Origin: Bacteroidales bacterium
GTDB taxonomy: Bacteria > Bacteroidota > Bacteroidia > Bacteroidales > UBA932
Reading direction: 5' to 3'
DNA: 64,000 nt
Assembly (NCBI GenBank): GCA_017445755.1
Contig: JAFSSE010000008.1
Coordinates: 1-64,000 of the forward strand
Each line of letters starts with the position of its first letter. Within the stretch, counting starts at the first letter, position 1. The notes below the pieces were generated by a model. The model saw only the letters and a program-made list of their open reading frames with translations, was not told the DNA's origin and did no database searches. Positions 8,829 to 17,282 of the stretch are shown here, piece by piece. Both the position numbers and the translations under genes were made by a program.

Positions 8829-10039
8829 TCATGACTGGTCGGCCAGCCCTCCGGTTTAGTTTTGCGTCCTCCGTCCAGAGTACAGTCTATACACCTGTGC
8901 TGGGTCCAATAGAATCCGGGCATCGAGTCCGGCGGTGTAGCCGCAGGACGGTACCCGCTGTCGTACCACATGTCCAGGGGCATACCGTCCTCACTCGTAT
9001 CCGGGATAAAGACATTGTACCACGGTGTACTTCCCCTGTAATACATGTTGCCCACATAAATATGGGCCCTGGTAACGGTCACCGCCTCGACAAAACCGAG
9101 GACAAGCTCCCCTTCATTTTCGAGCCGGGTAATGTTCCCCCTGAGTTCGCTAGGGTTCGCAGAAAACAGGTCTCCGGTTGAATTGGAGTTCTGCTTGAGG
9201 GTCTTATGGAACATGTACCCGTCCCGGGAAACCCCCTTTGCAACCAGATCCAGACGATACATTTCCTGGAGCCGGCGGCTGGTCCGGGAAACGGTATGGA
9301 AGGGCTCCCTCTTCACCCGGTTTTCAGTCAGCCCCTCTGTGCTGAAGAGGGAGGATTCCCGCGAAACGGCCGATGTCCAGCAGTAATATACGGGGCTTGT
9401 GTAGCCCTCGGGATAAGTCCCGTATTTCCCTGTAAGCCGGTCATAATAATACTCGGGATTGAAATCCGCGTGGAACTCCCATGTCTCCTCAAAGCCCCAC
9501 CTGTAGTACTTCGAACTCTCGTCTTTCCCGGTCAGGGAAGCGTCGAATACGAGGTTTTTTTCATCGACCTCGTACCGGATCCCGTCAATTCCGGGGGCTT
9601 TCCGGACCGTCAGCCACGGGGACTGGTAAGTATGGATGGACGGGTCGGCAATCTGGAACGCTGATCCATTCCATGTATTTACAAGCGTGGAAGGATCGAA
9701 GGAATAGGTAAGCCGGTACTGAAGGTCCTCTGAAGCCGACGTAAGGTCTATCTGGAAGGCCCCGTAAGAGAGTTTGACCGCGGGATAAACCTTCCCTTCG
9801 GAATCTTCCACCGTCATCTTTCCGGAGCCATACATGAAGATAAATGGATTGACACCGGAGCTCTGTTCCTGCTTTAGGGGCATAAGCGTGCTGACCCGGA
9901 TTATACTCGTCTCACCGATGACAAGGTCCCCGTCAAAAACCAATACGTCGTCAACCGACGAAACTCCTTCCGGCTCGTACGGATAGATGCACGACAGGGC
10001 CAGGAGGGCTGCGGACATAAGTGCAAGGAACTTTTTCAT
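8825..10039 (-). CDS. DUF4249 family lipoprotein
   Basis: This 404-residue lipoprotein has a short signal peptide with lipobox LALSC (Cys at about 17). The body is beta-rich and matches the layout of DUF4249, a family of outer-membrane-associated lipoproteins found beside TonB-dependent receptors in Bacteroidetes. It sits between the receptor upstream (1-bp stop/start overlap at 10039) and the MG2-like protein downstream (4-bp overlap), so the three are probably translated in a coupled way and work together. The C-terminal segment has two cysteines (HRCIDC). Molecular function of DUF4249 is not established. Confidence 0.78.
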   Translation of the reverse strand: MKKFLALMSAALLALSCIYPYEPEGVSSVDDVLVFDGDLVIGETSIIRVSTLMPLKQEQSSGVNPFIFMYGSGKMTVEDSEGKVYPAVKLSYGAFQIDLTSASEDLQYRLTYSFDPSTLVNTWNGSAFQIADPSIHTYQSPWLTVRKAPGIDGIRYEVDEKNLVFDASLTGKDESSKYYRWGFEETWEFHADFNPEYYYDRLTGKYGTYPEGYTSPVYYCWTSAVSRESSLFSTEGLTENRVKREPFHTVSRTSRRLQEMYRLDLVAKGVSRDGYMFHKTLKQNSNSTGDLFSANPSELRGNITRLENEGELVLGFVEAVTVTRAHIYVGNMYYRGSTPWYNVFIPDTSEDGMPLDMWYDSGYRPAATPPDSMPGFYWTQHRCIDCTLDGGRKTKPEGWPTSHE

Positions 10040-13000
10040 CAGAAGATTATATTAAGGTTTACGTAAGGGACCTGGGTTGCAAAGACCGAAACCATATAGC
10101 CCCGGACATTGTATCCGCCCTGGGAGGTAAAGTAAACGGAATAAGGGTTTTTCCGACCCAGTACATTATAGACACCTATGGTAATGGAGGAATGGGCTAT
10201 CGCCTTAAGATAATGGCCAGGGTCGATATTGATGGCGGCATCAACGCGGAAATAGTCCGGAATCCGGTAACTGTTGCGGGCGGAGTACGCCAGCCGGTAT
10301 CCTCCGTCGTAATAGTACATGCCGACAGGAATGGTCACAGGCCGCCCGGTGGAATAATCCACATTGACGGAGACGCTGTACCTGTGGGTGAATGCATAGT
10401 TGACCGCGGCCTTGAAATCATGGGGCTTGTCATGCGGGGCGTTGTACCAGCTGCCTCCGTTAATGGTCGCCGGTCCCCTGTCCTCCATTTCCTGGAGAAG
10501 GGTCCTGGACCAGGTATAGGAGGCCCATCCGTTGAGCCGTCCCGTGGTCTTTTTCACCTGGAATTCTATTCCGTACGCCTTTCCCCTCGTCCTTACGAGG
10601 TCATCCGCGAGATTCGGATTCATCGTAAGGGTCGCCCCGGACTTGTAATCGAGATAGTTGTACATGCGTTTCCAATAGGCCTCCAGGGAGAAGTCAATTC
10701 CGGTATCGAGGTTAGTCCAGTAACCTCCCGACGCAAGCTGCCAGCCGTCCGTCGGACGGATCTTCCCGTCGGAAAGCTTCCATGTATCCATCGGGGACAG
10801 GGAAGAAGTATTGGAAATCAAGTGGATATACTGCCGAAGGGTGTTGAATCCCGCCTTGAAGGAAAGGGATGGCATCGGGGAATACTTCGCTGACAACCGG
10901 ACCTCGGGAATACCGTAGAAACGGACGTCATTTGCGGAAAGGAAGCCGGAGAAACGGAGTCCTCCGTCCAGGGAAATCTCGTCCGTCAGGCGCCATGTAT
11001 CGCCGACGAATGCGGCAAGTTCAACGGCATACTCCCTGTCGAGGGTCCTCGAGGCCACAAGGGACGAGTCCGAGGCCGCCCTCATGATCCCGGGATCCAG
11101 CCCATATGCGGTCAGGTCGGCGCCGTAGGAGAGGGCATGGTCCCCCGCCTTGCGGCGGAAAACGGAACGTACCCAGCCCTGGCGGATATAGGTATCGAGG
11201 GTATACTCACCGAACCTGTGCATGTCCTCAAGGGTGTTGTTGAAGTGGTCGTAACCGGCTGAAACCTCAAGGGAACGGCCCTCTTCGTCGAACTCGTGCT
11301 TCCACATAAGGGAGGCGTTGATATTCTGGTAATAGAAGGACGTGTCCCCGTTGAACGAGAAGCGGTCGCGGGCCCAGTAGGCGTTGAACTGGAGGGTATT
11401 GTCCCCGTCCGGACGGTGGGTCACCCCGAGGTTCGCATCGCTGAAGCCGGCAGATCCCCCGGAATAACCGCTCGTTGCGGGAAGCCGCTTCAGAATCCAG
11501 TCGGAGTAAGTCGTCCTGCCTCCTGCGATGAAGGTGGTTTTCCCGTCCCTGAAAGGACCCTCTATATGGAAACGGCTTGTCAGGACCCCGACCCCGAGAG
11601 TCCCTGTCACCTTCTCCCGGCTGCCCTCCTTGCTTTGCACCGAAAGCACGGACGAGATGCGTCCGCCATATTCCGCGGGGATGGAACTCTTGTAGAGTTC
11701 GACATTCTCGACGATGTCCGGATTGAAGGAAGAGAACATGCCGAACATATGGTTCGGATTGTAGATGGTACTGCCGTTGAAGAGTATCAGATTCTGGTCG
11801 GATGCTCCTCCCCGGACATTGAAGCCCCCGGCCGCTTCGCCGACCGATTTCACCCCGGGGAGAGTCATGACCGCCTTGATGACATCGCCTTCCCCGAAGG
11901 CGGAGGGAATCTTCCCGATAGTTTTCATGCTGATTTTCTCAACACCCATCGACGCGGTCCGGTGATTGGCCATGCTCTCGGCCGACACGACCGCGGCTTT
12001 CAGCGCGGTTATGCGCTCATGCATGGCCACGTCCAGGGTCCCGTTGCTGTAAAGGGCGATGTTGATATGGAGGGATTCCTTGCTGTAGTCGTTGAAATTC
12101 AAGTAATTCTCCCCTGTCGGAAGATCTATCCGGTAGCGTCCGGCGGCATCCGTCCGGACATAGGTATTGGTATTGTCATCGAAAATCACGACCCCGGGAA
12201 GCGGAGCCCCGTCCTGGGAGTCAGTAACGGTCCCGGAGATTACGGCCCGCCTCTGGCGGCTTTCTTCGCGGCCGATGACATAGAGTTTGTTCTGGTAGGT
12301 AACACTCTGGGCTTCTTCTTCATATTCGACCGGCTCTTCCACCTTTTCCGAGAAGAAATCTTCGGGGAGATCCCTGGAAAGGGACGCCCTATGGGGCTCG
12401 ATACCGAAGGAAGGGAGAGTTTCAACACCTCCGCCGGGATGCCACTTATCCAAGTTCTTCCCGATAATGGACTCTTCCCCGGAGGCACTCCCTTCCAAAT
12501 ATTCCATTACGAAGGGATAGTAGACAACCGGATTGCTGCGCTGCAAGCCGTTTTTACTTACGAAGCGCCGGATATCCGTCTTCCGCTCAGGATAAATCCT
12601 GTTAAGGTCACGGCTTTTCCGAAGCTGAGTCACCGTTCCGTCGGAAGATATATGGTAAATATGCTCCTCATGGCGGAAATAGGTTATCACCGAAGCGTCG
12701 TAGTCGGGATCGTCATAGCCGATCACTTCCCCGTTTTTGTCGCCAGGCGTCGAATCCAGAATCTTCCGTATCTGCCGGACAACGACTGAGGATTTCCCGT
12801 CGTACAATACTTCAAAAAAACCCTCCGGCGCCTTTTCAAAGCCGAAATAACGAAGATTGGCAAATAGAGATCCCCCACGCCTGAACCATGCGACCTGGTC
12901 CCTGTCAGGTATGACGGGGGAATACGCCGGGGACATCCTTACGCAAAGCTGCTGCCTGTAAGCATCCAACTGGACCTCCACCCCTGAATACAGCTTTCCG

Positions 13001-13197
13001 TTGTACATTACCGCCCCTTCCTGGAATCCAAAAGGATCCGCGAAGAAGGTTCCGTTATATCGGAAGGCCATCTGCTGGGCTATCTTGCCTCTGTAAAGAA
13101 GCGGGAGGACATCTCCGCCACTGCCCTGGCCGTAAGCTGTCGCGAAAGGCAGAGTCAGAAGACCTGCAAGGAGAAAATACACTACTCTTCGTTTCAT
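10039..13197 (-). CDS. TonB-dependent receptor with long N-terminal extension
   Basis: This 1052-residue outer-membrane receptor starts with a signal peptide (MKRRVVYFLLAGLL). About 300 residues of beta-rich sequence follow that I do not recognise. A CarboxypepD_reg-like domain begins near residue 320 (ISGTVTDSQDGAPLPG), then the plug (KAVMTLPGVKSVGEAAGGFNVRGG) and a 22-strand-type barrel ending in an aromatic-terminal strand (VNLNIIF). A usual receptor has only about 100 residues before the plug. The start at 13197 is preferred over 13236, because a TATCTTTG promoter element (13203-13210) lies between them; that leaves almost no leader. It is the first gene of the DUF4249/MG2 operon. The ligand is unknown; the lack of a SusD argues against the standard glycan system. 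Confidence 0.85.
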   Translation of the reverse strand: MKRRVVYFLLAGLLTLPFATAYGQGSGGDVLPLLYRGKIAQQMAFRYNGTFFADPFGFQEGAVMYNGKLYSGVEVQLDAYRQQLCVRMSPAYSPVIPDRDQVAWFRRGGSLFANLRYFGFEKAPEGFFEVLYDGKSSVVVRQIRKILDSTPGDKNGEVIGYDDPDYDASVITYFRHEEHIYHISSDGTVTQLRKSRDLNRIYPERKTDIRRFVSKNGLQRSNPVVYYPFVMEYLEGSASGEESIIGKNLDKWHPGGGVETLPSFGIEPHRASLSRDLPEDFFSEKVEEPVEYEEEAQSVTYQNKLYVIGREESRQRRAVISGTVTDSQDGAPLPGVVIFDDNTNTYVRTDAAGRYRIDLPTGENYLNFNDYSKESLHINIALYSNGTLDVAMHERITALKAAVVSAESMANHRTASMGVEKISMKTIGKIPSAFGEGDVIKAVMTLPGVKSVGEAAGGFNVRGGASDQNLILFNGSTIYNPNHMFGMFSSFNPDIVENVELYKSSIPAEYGGRISSVLSVQSKEGSREKVTGTLGVGVLTSRFHIEGPFRDGKTTFIAGGRTTYSDWILKRLPATSGYSGGSAGFSDANLGVTHRPDGDNTLQFNAYWARDRFSFNGDTSFYYQNINASLMWKHEFDEEGRSLEVSAGYDHFNNTLEDMHRFGEYTLDTYIRQGWVRSVFRRKAGDHALSYGADLTAYGLDPGIMRAASDSSLVASRTLDREYAVELAAFVGDTWRLTDEISLDGGLRFSGFLSANDVRFYGIPEVRLSAKYSPMPSLSFKAGFNTLRQYIHLISNTSSLSPMDTWKLSDGKIRPTDGWQLASGGYWTNLDTGIDFSLEAYWKRMYNYLDYKSGATLTMNPNLADDLVRTRGKAYGIEFQVKKTTGRLNGWASYTWSRTLLQEMEDRGPATINGGSWYNAPHDKPHDFKAAVNYAFTHRYSVSVNVDYSTGRPVTIPVGMYYYDGGYRLAYSARNSYRIPDYFRVDAAINIDPGHYLKAIAHSSITIGVYNVLGRKNPYSVYFTSQGGYNVRGYMVSVFATQVPYVNLNIIF

Positions 13198-13202
13198 AGG
13201 AA

Positions 13203-13210
13203 CAAAGATA
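13203..13210 (-). promoter_or_regulatory. -7 element (TATCTTTG) of receptor operon
   Basis: The minus strand reads TATCTTTG, then TTCCT and the ATG at 13197. Transcription should begin within a base or two of the start codon, so the mRNA may be leaderless. No strong -33 element was found. Confidence 0.5.
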
Positions 13211-13241
13211 TACAAATATTTTGGTATCTTGTACAATGTTT

Positions 13242-13261
13242 AATCCCAATTATTTGGGATT
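13242..13261. promoter_or_regulatory. Perfect 8-bp inverted repeat, possible operator
   Basis: AATCCCAA and TTGGGATT are separated by TTAT. The repeat overlaps the -33 region of the hemerythrin promoter (13259-13290) and lies just upstream of the opposing receptor promoter. Its place suggests a repressor or activator site shared by two divergent operons. The regulator is unknown; the downstream LuxR-type regulator is one candidate. Confidence 0.45.
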
Positions 13262-13290
13262 GTTACATCTCGATGTATCACCTACCTTTG
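13259..13290 (+). promoter_or_regulatory. Promoter of hemerythrin-regulator operon
   Basis: ATTG at 13259-13262, a 20-bp spacer and TACCTTTG at 13283-13290 fit the Bacteroidetes promoter. Transcription should start near 13297, leaving a leader of about 180 nt. Confidence 0.6.
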
Positions 13291-13354
13291 CACATGAAGA
13301 TTGAGACTAAAGGCCATATAGTAAAAAGTTCAGATCCTTTTTAATTGTTGTGGA

Positions 13355-13384
13355 AAAGGGGCAGCTGTGAAGCCGCCTCTTTTT
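13355..13384 (+). terminator. Terminator-like hairpin in 5' leader
   Basis: An 11-bp stem (arms 13355-13365 and 13372-13382, one mismatch and one wobble, 6-nt loop) runs into a T stretch (13380-13384). It lies between the promoter and the coding start of the hemerythrin gene and so looks like an attenuator. It also shows that the in-frame GTG at 13367 lies within the hairpin and is an unlikely start. Confidence 0.45.
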
Positions 13385-13474
13385 AGGTGTAAAGAGTACC
13401 CATTGCGCCGGGGACAGCGGCAGATTTCCGAAAAAATGCTTAAATTGCAGCCGGAAACAATAAAAAAAACTGAT

Positions 13475-14182
13475 ATGCCATCTGCTGACAGGCCCCTCAT
13501 CCTGGGCGCCAGGATGAAGGCGGCTGAACTTTTGGGCGCTGACTTCTATCTGCTCGGAGTCTTTTCCCGGCTGGGAATACGTCTCGGTTTCGGGGAGGCG
13601 ACGGTCGGAGAACTATGCGAAGGAAACGGTATCGATACCTCTACCTTTCTGACACTGTGCCGCATCCACCTCGTACGGGATTACATTCCTTCCGAAGAGG
13701 AAATTGCAAAACTGGATATGGGGGTATGCCTTAAATACCTCAAGCAGTCCCACTCATATTACCGCACAATCGGGCTGACCGCCCTCGGCAAAGCCATGTC
13801 AAACCTGCTGGCCCCATGCGGGGAAAAGCAGAAAAAGGTTATCCGCCGCTTTTATGACGAGTACCATGCCGAACTCGAAAAGCACTTCGCCTTCGAAGAG
13901 GAACACATCTTCCCATACGCCGAGGCAATCGCTTCCGGCAAGGAACCCCTCGGAAACTTTGAGAAGGAGTTCGAAGAGGACCACAGCAATATCGGGGAAA
14001 AGATCGGCGATCTTAAGAATATCGTAATGAAATACCTTCCCGCCGAATGCGGGGACCAGGAAATACAGCAGGTACTCCTGCTCCTGTGCTTTCTGGAAAA
14101 CGACCTCGAGAGACATACGGCGATTGAAGAGCGCGTACTGGTTCCCAGAATATCAAGAGGAGATACCGGCAATGGAGAATAA
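13475..14182 (+). CDS. Hemerythrin-domain protein (YtfE/ScdA-like)
   Basis: This protein of about 235 residues has an N-terminal helical segment (FSRLGIRLGFGEATVGELC) like the ScdA/DUF542-type region, followed by a four-helix hemerythrin domain. The metal ligands are visible as the HAELEKHFAFEEEHIFP run, a later EEDH, and a C-terminal ERHTAIEE. YtfE/ScdA proteins are cytoplasmic di-iron proteins that repair Fe-S clusters after nitric oxide or oxidative stress. The start is uncertain: ATG 13475 fits family length, ATG 13436 is also possible, and GTG 13367 lies in a leader hairpin. The stop overlaps the response regulator start by 11 bp, so the pair is probably coupled. Confidence 0.8.
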   Translation: MPSADRPLILGARMKAAELLGADFYLLGVFSRLGIRLGFGEATVGELCEGNGIDTSTFLTLCRIHLVRDYIPSEEEIAKLDMGVCLKYLKQSHSYYRTIGLTALGKAMSNLLAPCGEKQKKVIRRFYDEYHAELEKHFAFEEEHIFPYAEAIASGKEPLGNFEKEFEEDHSNIGEKIGDLKNIVMKYLPAECGDQEIQQVLLLLCFLENDLERHTAIEERVLVPRISRGDTGNGE

Positions 14183-14771
14183 GAGAACAGTGGTACTCAT
14201 AGAATCCTCGGCAATCGTTGCAAAAGGACTCGGCTGCATCTTTTCAGAGATGGGAGAATTCCGCCTCGGAGCCGTCCTGGATGACCTTTCCCACTCCAGC
14301 ATCCTCCGGCTCCGCCAGATGGATGCCGACGTTGTAATCCTCGATCCTTCAGTTCTTGGCGCCTCGTCAAGGGCATCGGGAAGAAACCTCATTTCGGAGC
14401 ACTCCGACGCCGCCTGTGTCGCCCTTCTGACAGGCCCCTCCGATGAAGACACCATCCGGTCCTTCGACGCGACGATCTCGCTGATGGACTCCCCCGCCGC
14501 AATAGTCAGGAAACTCCGGTCCACCCTGGAGGGCAGGGACGAGGGCTCGAAGCCCGACAGCGGGGACCTCTCGTCCAGGGAAAAGGAAATCCTCATCTGC
14601 GTCGCAAAGGGAATGCTCAACAAAGAGATTGCGGATCTCTATAACATTTCGATTTATACGGTGATTACCCACAGGAAAAACATTACCCGGAAAACCGGCA
14701 TCAAGACAGTAGCCGGGCTGACCGTCTATGCCCTGCTTAACAATCTGATCGATATCAACTCCGTGGAATGA
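14172..14771 (+). CDS. LuxR-type response regulator, atypical receiver
   Basis: This 199-residue protein has an N-terminal receiver-like domain and a C-terminal LuxR/NarL helix-turn-helix (LSSREKEILICVAKGMLNKE with the recognition helix near SIYTVITHRKNI). Asp58 in VVILDPS occupies the phosphoacceptor position, but the usual acidic pair after the first strand is replaced by IESS at 10-13, so Mg2+-dependent phosphorylation may be altered. No histidine kinase is nearby. I prefer the ATG at 14172 over 14124 because the longer form adds 16 residues without similarity and overlaps the hemerythrin frame more. Coupling to the hemerythrin gene suggests control of iron, nitric-oxide or redox stress genes; this is inferred from position only. 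Confidence 0.82.
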   Translation: MENKRTVVLIESSAIVAKGLGCIFSEMGEFRLGAVLDDLSHSSILRLRQMDADVVILDPSVLGASSRASGRNLISEHSDAACVALLTGPSDEDTIRSFDATISLMDSPAAIVRKLRSTLEGRDEGSKPDSGDLSSREKEILICVAKGMLNKEIADLYNISIYTVITHRKNITRKTGIKTVAGLTVYALLNNLIDINSVE

Positions 14772-14775
14772 CCCC

Positions 14776-17220
14776 CTACGGCCAAAGCCAAAGCCCTATA
14801 TGGTATCCGGCGAAGGCCATTATCCAGGCGACGAGGATTGTATAGACTGCACACAGGATCGCCCAGCGCCATTTCCCGGTTTCATTCTTAATCGCGACAA
14901 AGGTCGCGATACAGGGGAAATACAGCAGGACAAATATCATGAACGCAAGGGCTGCGGCCTTGGAGACAGAGTTCTTGAGGGCCGACTGGAGCTGGGTATC
15001 CTCGGATAGATCTTCCCCCTCCAGGGCCTTCCCGCCCTGGGCATACATAACACCCATCGTGCTGACCACCAGTTCCTTCGCCCCAATTCCGGCGAGCAGT
15101 CCTACATCCATCCTCCAATCGAAGCCGAGAGGATCCAGGGCAGGGGCTATGCCTCTCCCGAGGCGTCCGATCAAAGAGTTCTCCTGCTGGGCGAGGGCAA
15201 GGGAATCAATATTGCTCCCGACGAGTTCTGTATCCGCCCGCCTGGCGGCAAGGAGTTCCTTGTTCTGGGGGAAATACCCGAGAAACCAGATTATTACGGA
15301 GAAAACAAGAATCGTGGTCGCCATCTTTTCGAGGTACTGGCGGCCCTTTTCCCAGGTATGGCGCCAGATCGCCTTCCCGGTAGGCACCCTGTAAGGAGGC
15401 AGTTCCATGACAAATGGAAGGTCGTCGTCCTTGACGAATTTCGAGAGGACGACCGCGGAAAGAATCGCCAGGACAATGCCGAGAAGATAGATTCCGAGAA
15501 GCGCCGTGGCAGGGCTCTCCGGGAAGAATGCCCCGGCGACAAGGACGAATATCGGAAGCCGGCCGGCGCAGGACATGAACGGGATGATGGCTATGGTTAT
15601 CAGGCGGGACTTCCGGCTCTCAATGGACCGGGTTGCCATAATTGCAGGGACATTGCAGCCGAAGCCCATGACCATCGGAATAAAGGACTTGCCATGGAGC
15701 CCGATGCGGTGCATCAGCTTATCGACGATAAAGGCCGCCCTGGCCATGTACCCGCTGTCCTCCATGAGCGAGATGAAGAAGTAGAGGATCATGATGTTCG
15801 GAAGGAACACCAGGACGCTGCCGACCCCGGCTATGACCCCGTCGACGACGAGATCCTTGACCCAGCCATCCTTCATGAAATTCCCGACGAAGGATCCGAA
15901 CCATGAAACCAGGGCGTCGATCCAGTCCATCGGGTACTGCCCTATTGTAAAGGTAGCCCAGAAGATGAACCAGAGGAGGACAATGAATATCGGGAAGGCC
16001 GCCCACTGGTTCGTCACTATGGCGTCGAGGCGGTCCGTAAAGGTCTTTTTCGGCCTTGTGGCAACGTACTTCTCGTATGTTTCGGCAAGGGCGCCCTGGA
16101 TGAAGGCGTACTTGGCATCGACGATGGCCGACTCGGGGTTCGTACGGATAAGCTCCCAGATACGTTTGTTCTCCTCTTCCCTGGCCCGGGCTATTTCCGG
16201 AGCGTTGGGAAGGGACCCGACTGTCTTTTCAACGTCACTGTCGTTTTCGAGGTACTTTATTGCAAGGTAGCGGGTTGAGTACTTGTATCGGATATTTTCG
16301 TCCTTCTGGATAAGCAGCTTGATCCGGTCGATACTCTTTTCGAGTTCGGCTCCATGGTTGACATGGATATGCCTGGCGAGTTTCGGATCGGAGTTCTCGT
16401 AAACCCGTATTACGGTATCGAAGAGCTCGGAAACGCCCCTCCCGTCACGGGAAACCGTCGGACATACAGGAAGGCCGAAAAGGTAACCGAGCTGCTTTAT
16501 GTCGAGTTTATCCCCCTTTGATTCAAGTTCGTCATACATGTTAAGGGCCATGACGGTCCGGAGGTTCATGTCAATGAGCTGTGTGGTCAGGTAGAGGTTC
16601 CGCTCAATATTGGAGGCGTCTACGACGTTGACGACGACATCCGGCATCGCGTCTATAAGATTCTTCCGGACATACAGCTCCTCGGGAGAATATGCAGAAA
16701 GAGAATAAGTTCCGGGAAGGTCGACGAGAGTGATTTTATAACCCTTGTGCTCGAATTTGCCTTCCTTTGCGTCTACCGTCACGCCGCTGTAGTTTCCGAC
16801 ATGCTCATGGGAGCCGGAAGCGATGTTGAAAAGGGATGTTTTCCCGCAGTTGGGATTGCCGACAAGGGCGACCCGGATTACATGGTGCCGCTCCTCGGCG
16901 ACATGGGCGAGGGCCATGTCAAGCCGCTCCCGCTCCTCCATGTCCTCGGGCAGTCCCAGGAGATGCTCGTCACTGACAAGGGCTTCCCGCGCCTCTTCCT
17001 CACTGACGACCTCTATCATCCGGGCTTCCTCCCGACGGAGGGAAACCTTATATCCGATGACCTCATACTCGATAGGGTCCCTCAGAGGGGCATTCAGGAC
17101 CACCTGAACCTCCTTCCCCTGGATGAATCCCATCTCTATCAACCGTTTCCGGAAGCTGCCATGTCCATGGACACGGACAATAACACCTTTTTCTCCTGTA
17201 TTAAGGTCTGCAAGTCTCAT
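14776..17220 (-). CDS. feoB: Ferrous iron transporter, FeoA-FeoB fusion
   Basis: This protein of about 814 residues imports Fe2+ across the inner membrane. Residues 1-75 are a FeoA SH3-like domain. The FeoB G-domain follows with G1 GNPNCGKTS (121-129), G3 VDLPG and G4 NMYD. After a helical linker, the membrane part holds two Gate motifs (around MVMGFGCNVPAIMATR and ACC-type PFMSCAGRLPIFVL). The FeoA-FeoB fusion is normal in Bacteroidetes. I chose the ATG at 17220 because the promoter element TATTTTTG (17245-17252) overlaps the alternative TTG start at 17247. The stop is 4 bp from the converging response-regulator stop. Iron regulation is likely, but no Fur box was found. Confidence 0.95.
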   Translation of the reverse strand: MRLADLNTGEKGVIVRVHGHGSFRKRLIEMGFIQGKEVQVVLNAPLRDPIEYEVIGYKVSLRREEARMIEVVSEEEAREALVSDEHLLGLPEDMEERERLDMALAHVAEERHHVIRVALVGNPNCGKTSLFNIASGSHEHVGNYSGVTVDAKEGKFEHKGYKITLVDLPGTYSLSAYSPEELYVRKNLIDAMPDVVVNVVDASNIERNLYLTTQLIDMNLRTVMALNMYDELESKGDKLDIKQLGYLFGLPVCPTVSRDGRGVSELFDTVIRVYENSDPKLARHIHVNHGAELEKSIDRIKLLIQKDENIRYKYSTRYLAIKYLENDSDVEKTVGSLPNAPEIARAREEENKRIWELIRTNPESAIVDAKYAFIQGALAETYEKYVATRPKKTFTDRLDAIVTNQWAAFPIFIVLLWFIFWATFTIGQYPMDWIDALVSWFGSFVGNFMKDGWVKDLVVDGVIAGVGSVLVFLPNIMILYFFISLMEDSGYMARAAFIVDKLMHRIGLHGKSFIPMVMGFGCNVPAIMATRSIESRKSRLITIAIIPFMSCAGRLPIFVLVAGAFFPESPATALLGIYLLGIVLAILSAVVLSKFVKDDDLPFVMELPPYRVPTGKAIWRHTWEKGRQYLEKMATTILVFSVIIWFLGYFPQNKELLAARRADTELVGSNIDSLALAQQENSLIGRLGRGIAPALDPLGFDWRMDVGLLAGIGAKELVVSTMGVMYAQGGKALEGEDLSEDTQLQSALKNSVSKAAALAFMIFVLLYFPCIATFVAIKNETGKWRWAILCAVYTILVAWIMAFAGYHIGLWLWP

Positions 17221-17244
17221 ATATGCCGAATTTTTTTGCGGCTG

Positions 17245-17252
17245 CAAAAATA
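17245..17252 (-). promoter_or_regulatory. -7 element (TATTTTTG) of feoAB
   Basis: The minus strand reads TATTTTTG, an exact TAnnTTTG match, about 25 bp before the ATG at 17220. It gives feoAB its own promoter in the 62-bp gap after the SusCD operon; no terminator is visible in that gap, so read-through from upstream is possible. Confidence 0.5.
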
Positions 17253-17282
17253 CACCGAATCCGCTCTCCGGTCAATCCTCAT

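Noticed and set aside
14776..17220. Separate feoA gene before feoB
   Set aside because: The FeoA-like region is continuous in frame with the G-domain, so it is one fused protein.
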